NCBI GenBank assembly: GCA_043808325.1
Contig: JAZDEY010000022.1
Span: forward strand, 1 to 13,202
DNA from: JAZDEY01 sp043808325 [NCBI: Candidatus Eiseniibacteriota bacterium]
Lineage (GTDB): Bacteria; Arandabacterota; Arandabacteria; Arandabacterales
DNA length: 13,202 bases
Direction of reading: 5' to 3'
Under the pieces are notes generated by a model that was not told the origin of the DNA, searched no databases, and saw only the letters and a list, made by a program, of their open reading frames with translations. Both the position numbers and the translations under genes were made by a program. Below are positions 1 to 6,213 of the stretch, piece by piece; positions within the stretch are counted from its first letter, which is position 1; each line of letters begins with the position of its first letter.

Positions 1-1
1 C

Positions 2-52
2 CTGACGACCCAAGAAACCCTGGAGGATGTGGCTCATGCGGCTGTCTCCTAA
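2..52 (+). CDS. C-terminal end of an unidentified upstream protein (partial)
   Basis: An open frame enters from the left edge and gives 16 residues, LTTQETLEDVAHAAVS, before a TAA at 50-52. The frame suits a GC-rich coding tail, and the DNA after the stop becomes clearly more AT-rich, as expected at a gene end. The fragment is too short to name a family. It could also be a chance open frame. It is on the same strand as all other genes here, but the next gene has its own promoter, so they are probably not one operon. Confidence 0.4.
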   Translation: MTTQETLEDVAHAAVS

Positions 53-90
53 CCCGCCCCGATCGGAATCATTTCAAATACATTTATTTG

Positions 91-135
91 TGAGGCAACG
101 AATACCCGTTCAGATACTTTTTTACTTGAGGCAAC
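91..135. repeat. Two direct copies of TGAGGCAAC, 36 bp apart
   Basis: The nine-base word TGAGGCAAC occurs at 91-99 and again at 127-135 in the non-coding region before the membrane-protein gene, with a T-rich run (117-123) between them. Same-orientation copies on the same strand could be binding sites for a regulator, but the promoter recognised for the gene lies more than 120 bp downstream. A nine-base repeat in a 270-base region may also be chance. Confidence 0.3.
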
Positions 136-198
136 AGGGGCCGCGATGTGGCTTATAGTGTAACGTTTTGTGTGCGGAATTGGTTAGAGGAAAGAAGC

Positions 199-267
199 AT
201 GGGGTGTTACGACTACTCATACCCCGGCAGCCCCGGTCACCGAATTCAGGTATTGCTTGCAAGATAA
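199..267 (+). CDS. Possible 22-codon small ORF upstream of the membrane protein
   Basis: An ATG at 199 preceded by a purine-rich AGAGGAAAG (186-194) opens a 22-codon frame (MGCYDYSYPGSPGHRIQVLL plus two residues) that stops with TAA at 265-267. The frame overlaps the -35 box of the promoter at 257-285, so it would belong to a different, upstream transcript. It is not rich in any one amino acid, as an attenuator peptide would be, and has no recognisable domain. It may be spurious. Confidence 0.15.
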   Translation: MGCYDYSYPGSPGHRIQVLLAR

Positions 268-285
268 TCGTCACGCACCTATAAT
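257..285 (+). promoter_or_regulatory. Sigma70-type promoter for the membrane-protein gene
   Basis: A -35-like TTGCAA (257-262; four of six consensus bases) is separated by exactly 17 bp from a perfect TATAAT (280-285). Transcription would begin near 291-293, leaving a leader of about 33 bases that contains the GGGAGG ribosome-binding site and leads to the ATG at 325. This argues against the longer in-frame TTG start at 292, which would sit at the transcript's first bases. Confidence 0.65.
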
Positions 286-310
286 CTACCATTGATTGTT
301 CCGACCCATA

Positions 311-316
311 GGGAGG
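311..316 (+). promoter_or_regulatory. Ribosome-binding site that fixes the membrane-protein start
   Basis: GGGAGG at 311-316 lies eight bases before the ATG at 325, an ideal spacing. This makes 325 the preferred start over the upstream in-frame TTG at 292. Confidence 0.7.
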
Positions 317-324
317 ACAGCGAA

Positions 325-1017
325 ATGGAGAAACCGAAAACCAAGTCTCTGGCAAGACGCGACATTCTCGTAGCAATAATCGTTTTGGGTTCCGTCTGGG
401 GCTTCCTCGAAGTGGTCCTCGGCGGCGCCATGAAGTCAGCGTCAATCCCGTACAAGGGAGACCTCCTGACCGGTCTTGGGATAGGCGTGATGGCGGTATG
501 CATTGCTCTTACGCGGAGGCCGCTCTTGGTTCTCGGTATCGCGGTAACCGCAGTCGCCCTGAAGCAGCTGGCGGTACCGATACTTCATCTGCCTTTCCTG
601 TGCAAGGCCAATTCCTGCCTGGCGGTGATGCTTGCGGGAGGCGCCTTGGCAGGTACGGCCTCCATAGCAGGGAGGACCCTCAAGAAGGGCATCGTCCCGA
701 GAGTAGCTACGGGGCTCTCCGCAGGCCTCCTCGGGGCAACGGGCTTCTACTTCATCGGCATGCACGTGGCGCCGTGTCAGTACCTGTTGTCGTTCAATCG
801 TCCGGGCGGCTTGGTATCGTTCATGGGCGCTGAGGGCATGATCTGGGGTGTCCTGGCCGGAATATTCTTCCCAGCCGGATATCGCCTGGGGCTCACCTTG
901 CAGGACAACCTTTATGGGCTGCGAACCGCCAGACCTCTGGCCTATTACCTCGTCTCGGCCGCAATCATTGCTTGCGCCTGGATAGTAAGCGGCTTTGCGA
1001 TAGCCTCCGGTTTGTAG
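325..1017 (+). CDS. Multi-pass membrane protein of unknown function
   Basis: The 230-residue product has a basic N-terminus (EKPKTKSLARR) and then about seven hydrophobic segments, near residues 13-33, 46-62, 65-88, 96-115, 127-146, 165-187 and 207-228. Visible features are GSVWGFLEVVLGG in the first helix, cysteines at 59, 93, 98, 151 and 217 (93/98 form C-x4-C at a loop), and a His-Val-Ala-Pro-Cys cluster near 147-151. I do not recognise the family. The size and helix count would suit a small transporter or a substrate-binding membrane component, but no signature shows this. The start is set by the GGGAGG site and the TATAAT promoter upstream. The gene lies next to but outside the lexA operon, which has its own promoter, and there is no obvious terminator in the 50 bases between them. 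Confidence 0.8.
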   Translation: MEKPKTKSLARRDILVAIIVLGSVWGFLEVVLGGAMKSASIPYKGDLLTGLGIGVMAVCIALTRRPLLVLGIAVTAVALKQLAVPILHLPFLCKANSCLAVMLAGGALAGTASIAGRTLKKGIVPRVATGLSAGLLGATGFYFIGMHVAPCQYLLSFNRPGGLVSFMGAEGMIWGVLAGIFFPAGYRLGLTLQDNLYGLRTARPLAYYLVSAAIIACAWIVSGFAIASGL

Positions 1018-1061
1018 TGGGGTCTTTGAAGCCTTTCCATCCCTGATCACCAAGAAACAGC

Positions 1062-1090
1062 TTGACTACCAAACGATTGTTTGGTATCTT
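1062..1090 (+). promoter_or_regulatory. lexA-cassette promoter
   Basis: TTGACT (1062-1067; five of six -35 consensus bases) and TATCTT (1085-1090; four of six -10 bases) are 17 bp apart. The start point would be near 1096-1098, only 10-12 bases before the lexA ATG at 1108, so the transcript would begin inside or just before the GAGGGA ribosome-binding site (1095-1100). The whole spacer is occupied by the operator palindrome. This is the only promoter-like site seen before the four-gene cassette. Confidence 0.7.
1067..1086. promoter_or_regulatory. Probable LexA operator (SOS box), 8+4+8 palindrome
   Basis: TACCAAAC, four bases, then GTTTGGTA form a perfect inverted repeat lying between and touching the -35 and -10 boxes of the lexA promoter, so a bound repressor would block RNA polymerase. 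The core AAAC-N4-GTTT has the same half-site spacing as the Gram-positive type box GAAC-N4-GTTC but with A in place of the first G. It does not match the E. coli type CTGT-N8-ACAG. I saw no second copy of this palindrome in the window. Assignment to LexA rests on position and spacing. Confidence 0.75.
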
Positions 1091-1107
1091 GGTAGAGGGA
1101 TGGGAAA

Positions 1108-1710
1108 ATGAGACCTCTTACGCCGCGCCAGCGCGAAATCCTCGACTACATAATCGCATCCATAAGGGATCGCGACCGATTCCCTTCATATCGAGAAATC
1201 GGCCGGAGATTCCACCTGGCCTCGTCCGCGACCGTAAGTCAGCACCTCGATGCTCTCGCGAAGAAAGGTTTCCTCACTCGACTAGGCAAGAGGCTTATGC
1301 TTTCTCCCGAGCATAGGCCCGTACGCGGCATTCCGATAATCGGAAGAGTGGCTGCCGGCATGCCGATCGAGGCAATTGAAAACCACGAGGGTCAGCTCGA
1401 TGTAAGTACGCTCTTTCATGGCGACGGCACTTACTTCGCGGTCAGAGTCAACGGCGACAGCATGCGCGATGCCGGCATGTTTGACGGTGACTATGTCGTC
1501 GTTAGGCAGCAGGAAGACGCCGAGGACGGCGACGTCGTCGTGGCCTACCTGGGGAATGATGAAGCAACGGTAAAGGTCCTGCGTAAGCGAGGCAAGACTT
1601 TGGAACTCGAGCCAAGGAATGCTGCCTACAAAAGCCTGAGGGTGAGTTCCAAACAGCACAACCTGCATATCGGGGGCAAAGTGGTGGGCCTGGTAAGAAA
1701 ACTCAAGTGA
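1108..1710 (+). CDS. lexA: LexA repressor, autocleaving SOS regulator
   Basis: This 200-residue protein has the usual LexA length and layout. Residues 1-65 form the winged helix-turn-helix (LTPRQREILDYI near the start, then PSYREIGRRFHLASSATVSQ), which resembles the B. subtilis type. Residues 75-200 form the S24 peptidase-like domain. The self-cleavage site is Ala83-Gly84 in GRVAAGMP. The catalytic dyad is Ser118 (GDSM) and Lys156 (EATVKVL), so RecA-stimulated autocleavage should be intact. The ATG at 1108 follows GAGGGA at seven bases. An operator-like palindrome sits in the gene's own promoter, indicating autoregulation. The gene leads an apparent operon with the DUF6504-like protein, the Y-family polymerase and DnaE, so its product probably controls the cassette. 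Whether it is the cell's only LexA or a cassette-specific copy cannot be judged here. Confidence 0.95.
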   Translation: MRPLTPRQREILDYIIASIRDRDRFPSYREIGRRFHLASSATVSQHLDALAKKGFLTRLGKRLMLSPEHRPVRGIPIIGRVAAGMPIEAIENHEGQLDVSTLFHGDGTYFAVRVNGDSMRDAGMFDGDYVVVRQQEDAEDGDVVVAYLGNDEATVKVLRKRGKTLELEPRNAAYKSLRVSSKQHNLHIGGKVVGLVRKLK

Positions 1711-1719
1711 GGCGGAGCA

Positions 1720-1974
1720 ATGCTGGTTGAACGCCTTGATGAGAAGATAAAGGTGCGGGCTGACTTCGGGGGAGGAACGATCAAACCCCTGGTCTTCATG
1801 CGGCGCGGCCAGATACACCGGGTAGTGAAGGTGAACTGCTACTGGATGGACCGCGAAGGCAACGCCAAGATCCATTACTTCTCGGTGACGTCCGATTCCG
1901 GCGATGTCTACCAGATACACTTTAACAGTGACGACATGGTCTGGCACCTTGACCTTGTGATGGTGGAGTCATGA
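1720..1974 (+). CDS. Small DUF6504-like protein in the SOS polymerase cassette
   Basis: The 84-residue protein lies between lexA (9-base gap) and the Y-family polymerase (4-base ATGA overlap). GAGG (1709-1712) lies seven bases before its ATG. It is predicted to be mostly beta: KPLVFMRRGQIHRVVKVN, then W-x-D, then IHYFSVTSDSGDVYQIHF and WHLDLV. The order F-x-x-RG-x-x-x-x-V-x-x-V...W...YF-x-V...G-x-Y-x-I...W-x-L resembles the DUF6504 family, which I recall occurring with Y-family and DnaE2 polymerases in actinobacteria. The match is by eye and tentative. It occupies the slot of imuA in the proteobacterial cassette but is far too small to be the RecA-like ImuA. Co-translation with the polymerase suggests an accessory or assembly role in translesion synthesis (inference). 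Confidence 0.7.
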   Translation: MLVERLDEKIKVRADFGGGTIKPLVFMRRGQIHRVVKVNCYWMDREGNAKIHYFSVTSDSGDVYQIHFNSDDMVWHLDLVMVES

Positions 1975-3170
1975 TCGAACGGCTCATAATGTATCTCGAC
2001 ATAGACGCTTTTTTCCCTTCGGTTGAACAGGCGCGGTTCCCGAACCTGCGCGGCAGACCCGTTATCGTGGGCTCGGGTGTGGTTGCAAGCTCGTCCTACG
2101 AGGCGCGCCGCCGCGGCGTCTCGACCGGCATGTCCATAGCACACGCGGTTCGCATCTGTCCCGAAGCCGTGGTTCTCAAGGGACATCAGCATGTCTATGC
2201 CTCATTTGCCGGACACGTATTCGATCGTTGTCGCGAGCTCACACCTCGTGTAGAGACTTATCTCGATGAGGCCTTCTGTGATCTCACAGGAACGCCGGCT
2301 TCAAGATGCGACCCGGCTCGGATCGGCAACGATCTAAGGGCTGCCATAAGAGACGAGGCCGCGCTTGGCGTGACCATAGGTTTCGCTTCGAACCGCATGA
2401 TCGCCAAACTCGCAGCCAAGGATGTGAAGCCCGACGGCGTCGCGGTGGTGGCGTCGGGGCAGGAAGAGACCTTCATGCAGGAGCGACCGGTCGGCGACAT
2501 CCCGGGCATAGGCCGCAAAGGAGCCGAGACGCTCCGTCAGATCAACGTAACCCGCGTCAAGCACCTGCGGCAGTTCCCGTTTCATTATCTGGAGAAGCTC
2601 TTCGGCAAGAACGCCTTCCTGATCCACGAACGGGCGCAGGGACGAGATCCCTATGTAGCGCCATCATTCCCCAGGTCGATATCGCGCGAAACAAGTTTCA
2701 CGCATGACACCATCGACCTTGATGAAATCCTGGGCACGCTCTATTACCTTGCCGAGCGAGCCTGCCGGTCCGCGAGGTCGCTCCCGGCCCTGCCGCGAAG
2801 AGTACACGTCAAGGTCCATTACGGAGACGGCTCCTCTGAGACGGCGTCGTCCTCGTATGGGGAAGCCCAGGTGCTCGATCGTGCGGTCTTCGGGGTCGCC
2901 AAGGACCTCTTCGTAGGAATGTACCGAAGATGCCGCGTGCGCTTGGTCGGTGTCATTCTCTCGGGACTGGTCCCGGCTGACCACGACCAGCAGTCGCTCT
3001 ACGACCAACCACACCAGCGGAGGCTCGGCGACCTTTATCACTCGCTCGATGCTATCCGGGCCAAGTATGGTCACTCATCGGTTATAGCCGGAAGATCCGT
3101 CAGCCTGATCAACCGCCTCGAGCGTGACTCCTATGGCTACATCCTTCGTACCCCTTCGCTTACGAAGTAG
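1971..3170 (+). CDS. dinB: Y-family translesion DNA polymerase (DinB-like)
   Basis: The 399-residue protein has the full Y-family order. The palm begins with LDIDAFFPSVEQ, giving Asp10 and Asp12, and carries the second acidic motif YLDEAFCDLT with Asp99-Glu100, so the metal-binding triad appears intact. Phe15 is the likely steric gate against ribonucleotides. The thumb helix-hairpin-helix is GDIPGIGRKGAETL (176-189). The little finger begins around SRETSF (238-243). A likely beta-clamp-binding peptide is QQSLY (340-344), and the C-terminus is GYILRTPSLTK. Family members bypass damaged bases at replication forks. ImuB proteins occupy this position in lexA-imuA-imuB-dnaE2 operons but lack the catalytic acids, so this one is closer to an active Pol IV. 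The start at 1971 overlaps the preceding stop (ATGA); an in-frame ATG at 1989 is the alternative. The 3' end overlaps dnaE. Confidence 0.92.
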   Translation: MIERLIMYLDIDAFFPSVEQARFPNLRGRPVIVGSGVVASSSYEARRRGVSTGMSIAHAVRICPEAVVLKGHQHVYASFAGHVFDRCRELTPRVETYLDEAFCDLTGTPASRCDPARIGNDLRAAIRDEAALGVTIGFASNRMIAKLAAKDVKPDGVAVVASGQEETFMQERPVGDIPGIGRKGAETLRQINVTRVKHLRQFPFHYLEKLFGKNAFLIHERAQGRDPYVAPSFPRSISRETSFTHDTIDLDEILGTLYYLAERACRSARSLPALPRRVHVKVHYGDGSSETASSSYGEAQVLDRAVFGVAKDLFVGMYRRCRVRLVGVILSGLVPADHDQQSLYDQPHQRRLGDLYHSLDAIRAKYGHSSVIAGRSVSLINRLERDSYGYILRTPSLTK

Positions 3171-6138
3171 ATACAGCCTCTTCGGCGGTACAATGCCTGC
3201 CGGCAAGATCGGTCTCCACCTGCGCGCCGCCGGCCTCGAAGCCGGCGCGCTGCGTGATCGCGGCAATCTCTATGGGGCTCTCGAATTCTACGAGGGATGT
3301 GTCGCTGAGGGAATCAAGCCTCTCGTTGGGGTCGACCTTGTCTGCCCTGTGACCGGACGCGAGCTTGGGCTCGTGGCCCTGACCAGGGATGGTTACGCCA
3401 ACTTATGCCGGATAGTCTCCAAGGTCAAGCTGGACGGTGAGACGCCGCTCATTGGGACTGTGAGAGGGAACTCTCAAGACATCGCCGTGCTTGCCGCCGA
3501 TGCCGACTCCGCGCTCGAGCTCGTGGATTCCATCGGCAGGGACAGGGTGTGGCTGGAGCTGGTGGGGAACCGCGACCCCGCCTCGGTCGTGCGGGAGAAA
3601 CTGGTGGCGGCCGCCCGACATTCCTTGCGAACGGTCGCATCGTGGGACGTAAGGTGTCTGGATCCGACCGAGCACAGGATCTCGCAGGTGCTCCGCACGA
3701 TCGGGGACGGGAAGACCGTGGAGCAGGTCGCCCCTGATGCCAGAGATGCCTCGCTCAAGCAGAGCTTGGGCCTTGCGGACGTGTTCCGCGAGCAGCCTCG
3801 ACTTCTGGACGAATCGGCGAGACTGGCCGAAATGGCGGACCTCAAGATCGAAACCGGCAGACCCCATTTCCCGCGCATCAATGCCACACCGGCACAGTCT
3901 CTCGCCGATCTCGAAAGAATGTCCCTTGACGCGTTGCCGCGCAAGTATCCTCAAGGCCGCGACAAGGCTCTTGCCAGACTTGGTGAAGAACTCCGGACGA
4001 TCAGTGCGCTCGGGCTTGCGGATTACTTCCTGGTTGTGGCGGACATCGTCGGCTTTGCTAGGAACCGGGCGATTCCTGTGACCGGAAGGGGTTCCGGCGT
4101 GGGTTCCATCGTTGCATACCTGGCAGATATCACTCAGGTCGACCCCGTCTCCGAGGAACTGCTCTTCGAGCGGTTCCTGAACGAACTGCGGCCGGACTAT
4201 CCCGACCTCGACATCGACATCTCCTGGAAGCGCAGGGACGAGGTGATCGACTATGTTTACCGGCGCTTCGGCTCGGAAAACGTAGCCATGATCTCAACGC
4301 GTGCCTGTTTCGAGCTTAGACTTGCGGCGCGCGAGGTCGCCAAAGCCTTCGGCCTGAGTCCCTACGAGGCCCAGGCACTTGCGGACAGGTTACCCTACCA
4401 TGCCCCGAAGGATCCCCGGGGGGCCATCGTAAGCATCCTGGGGGACGTGAAACCCGAGTTGCGCCCTGAGCACCGCCGGGCCATAGGAGAGCTGGCCTCT
4501 TCGATCATTGGCTTTCCCAACCATTCAAGTATGCATTGCGGTGGCATTGTTGTCTCGGACCGCCCGCTTACCTATTACACGCCGCTCGAGCGGGCAGCCA
4601 AGGGCATTCAGGTCACCCAATTCGATATGTACTCGATTGAGAGGATCGGACTTGTCAAGATTGACCTGTTGGGGAACCGCGCCCTCGGCATGATCGAGGA
4701 ATCGACCGCCGAAATCCGGCGCAGCCGGGGCAGCGCCCCGGAGGTCCGGCCTGATGATCCAGAAACGGCAAAGATCCTCAGAAGCGGCAGCACGCTCGGG
4801 TGCTTCCAGCTGGAGTCCCCGGCGATGCGCAACCTCCTGGGCATGATGAGGGCGACAACGAGGACCGATGCGACGCTCGCTCTTGCGCTGGTGCGCCCGG
4901 GCCCCTCGGCGGGAGGGATGAAACAGGAATTTCTGAGGCGCCGCCTGGTCGCCGCCGGCGATGGCTGTCCTGAAGAAGGCCCCCGGCTCCCAGTCTACGA
5001 AGAGGATGTGATGAGGGTCATAGCCGAACACACCGGTGTTGGCTTTGCCGAGGCGGATCTCTTCAGACGCTCCCTCAAAGAGGATGCCGGAGACGGCGGT
5101 GAGCTCCAAGCCAAGTTCGTTTTGCTGGCCCAGTCAGCGGGCGTAGGCCGCAGTGAGGCGCTCAGAGCTTGGCACGATGTCAAACGCTTTGCGAGGTACA
5201 CCTTCTCCAAGGCCCATGCTGCCTCCTTTGGCGCGCTTGCCTACGCAGCTGCCTACCTCAAGGCCAACTTCCCGCTGGAGTTTTACGCCGGCGTCTTGAG
5301 GAACCCTTCGGGTATGTATCCACCGTGGGTTCACGTCAACGAGGCGAGGAGAGTCGGAGTAAGAGTGCTGCTCCCGTCGGTCAATCATTCTCAGATGGAT
5401 TTCTCAATCGAGTGCGGAAGCCTGAGAACCGGATTTGCGTCGATCAAGAACCTGCCGCAGGCGACGATCGAAGCGATCGTTCGCGAGCGCAGGGAGGCCC
5501 CCTTTCAGTCGCTCTCCGACTTTCTGGCGCGGGTACCGGCGGGCAAGGAGGCAACACTGGGGCTCATAACCAGTGGGGCCTTCGACCCAATCGAGCCCGA
5601 CCGCTGCCGAGCTCTCACCGAGTATCTGGCCTCCGGCCGGAAGCACCACGCCAGGGGCGAGCTCTGGCTTGGTCTGGGAGAAACCCTTCTTCGCCCGCCC
5701 TCACGGCCCTTCACGCTGCTCCAAGAGCGGAAGATGGAATACACTACGCTTGGTTTCTCCCCACTTGTCCATCCCCTGGAATTCTTTGAAAGCCGCCCCG
5801 GTAATTCGGACCGGGGCTGGGGCGCGGATGTCACCAAACACTGCCCCGACCCCGCAGATTCGCGCCCCCGGCCCCGTCAGCCTCATCCACCAGGCCCCAA
5901 GGCCGTCCGCGGCCTCGTGGCGGCTCTAAGACAGTTCAAGGAGAAGGGCCCGGGTCTATGGTTTGTCAGTCTTGACAATCCGGACGGCATTTCGGAGTGC
6001 ATAGTGCCGCCTGGTGTGCGCCCGGGGCGACTCGAGCTCGGTCAGGCCTGCCTCGCAACCGGCATATCCCAGGACAGGTTCGGGATCTCGACTCTCAGAG
6101 TCAGGTCGATCGAAAACCTGCCGGAGAGATTCGACTGA
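3124..6138 (+). CDS. dnaE2: Error-prone DnaE-type (C-family) DNA polymerase, DnaE2-like
   Basis: At 1004 residues this is shorter than replicative DnaE (about 1160). The order is a degenerate PHP domain (8-240), a palm with GRGSGVGS (321-328), PDLDIDIS with catalytic Asp363 and Asp365, and GLVKIDLLG with Asp514. Fingers motifs follow (GCFQLESPAMR 559-569, LVRPGP 589-594, SKAHAASFG 695-703), then a Pro/Arg-rich linker (about 891-925) and an OB fold (928-998). PHP metal ligands are replaced: P10, R12, R14, G21, R46 and R177 stand where His/Asp are usual, so no PHP exonuclease is expected. Position after lexA and a Y-family gene, the short length and the dead PHP fit a DnaE2 mutagenic polymerase. 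The GTG at 3124 overlaps the upstream gene by 47 bases; the ATG at 3133 is equally plausible. Neither has a strong ribosome-binding site, suggesting translational coupling. I saw no obvious clamp-binding peptide near its C-terminus. Confidence 0.92.
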   Translation: MTPMATSFVPLRLRSRYSLFGGTMPAGKIGLHLRAAGLEAGALRDRGNLYGALEFYEGCVAEGIKPLVGVDLVCPVTGRELGLVALTRDGYANLCRIVSKVKLDGETPLIGTVRGNSQDIAVLAADADSALELVDSIGRDRVWLELVGNRDPASVVREKLVAAARHSLRTVASWDVRCLDPTEHRISQVLRTIGDGKTVEQVAPDARDASLKQSLGLADVFREQPRLLDESARLAEMADLKIETGRPHFPRINATPAQSLADLERMSLDALPRKYPQGRDKALARLGEELRTISALGLADYFLVVADIVGFARNRAIPVTGRGSGVGSIVAYLADITQVDPVSEELLFERFLNELRPDYPDLDIDISWKRRDEVIDYVYRRFGSENVAMISTRACFELRLAAREVAKAFGLSPYEAQALADRLPYHAPKDPRGAIVSILGDVKPELRPEHRRAIGELASSIIGFPNHSSMHCGGIVVSDRPLTYYTPLERAAKGIQVTQFDMYSIERIGLVKIDLLGNRALGMIEESTAEIRRSRGSAPEVRPDDPETAKILRSGSTLGCFQLESPAMRNLLGMMRATTRTDATLALALVRPGPSAGGMKQEFLRRRLVAAGDGCPEEGPRLPVYEEDVMRVIAEHTGVGFAEADLFRRSLKEDAGDGGELQAKFVLLAQSAGVGRSEALRAWHDVKRFARYTFSKAHAASFGALAYAAAYLKANFPLEFYAGVLRNPSGMYPPWVHVNEARRVGVRVLLPSVNHSQMDFSIECGSLRTGFASIKNLPQATIEAIVRERREAPFQSLSDFLARVPAGKEATLGLITSGAFDPIEPDRCRALTEYLASGRKHHARGELWLGLGETLLRPPSRPFTLLQERKMEYTTLGFSPLVHPLEFFESRPGNSDRGWGADVTKHCPDPADSRPRPRQPHPPGPKAVRGLVAALRQFKEKGPGLWFVSLDNPDGISECIVPPGVRPGRLELGQACLATGISQDRFGISTLRVRSIENLPERFD

Positions 6139-6161
6139 GGCAGCCCCACATTATATTTCGC

Positions 6162-6190
6162 TTGACGTGATAGTCGCAGCCTGTTACGTT
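6162..6190 (+). promoter_or_regulatory. Probable promoter for tRNA-Gly
   Basis: TTGACG (6162-6167; five of six) and TACGTT (6185-6190; weak, three of six) are 17 bp apart. Transcription would start near 6197, about 17 bases before the mature tRNA. No terminator separates the tRNA from the radical-SAM gene, so this promoter may also serve the downstream operon. Confidence 0.5.
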
Positions 6191-6213
6191 TGCGTGAGTT
6201 AGCAATCCTGGAT

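Larger units (their letters stand above)
1049..1093. repeat. Outer inverted repeat ACCAAGA...TCTTGGT around the lexA operator
   Basis: ACCAAGA (1049-1055) is the exact reverse complement of TCTTGGT (1087-1093). The arms resemble the half-sites of the inner operator (ACCAAAC / GTTTGGT), and TCTTGGTA (1087-1094) directly abuts GTTTGGTA (1079-1086) as an imperfect tandem copy. They may be weak extra LexA half-sites. The centre of this outer repeat (1071) is offset from the operator centre (1076.5), so it is not one larger palindrome. Confidence 0.4.

Noticed and set aside
442-1053. 203-codon open frame on the minus strand opposite the membrane protein
   Set aside because: It is the antisense shadow of a gene with a good promoter and ribosome-binding site; its translation shows no domain and is rich in Arg/Gly/Glu as expected of GC-rich antisense frames.
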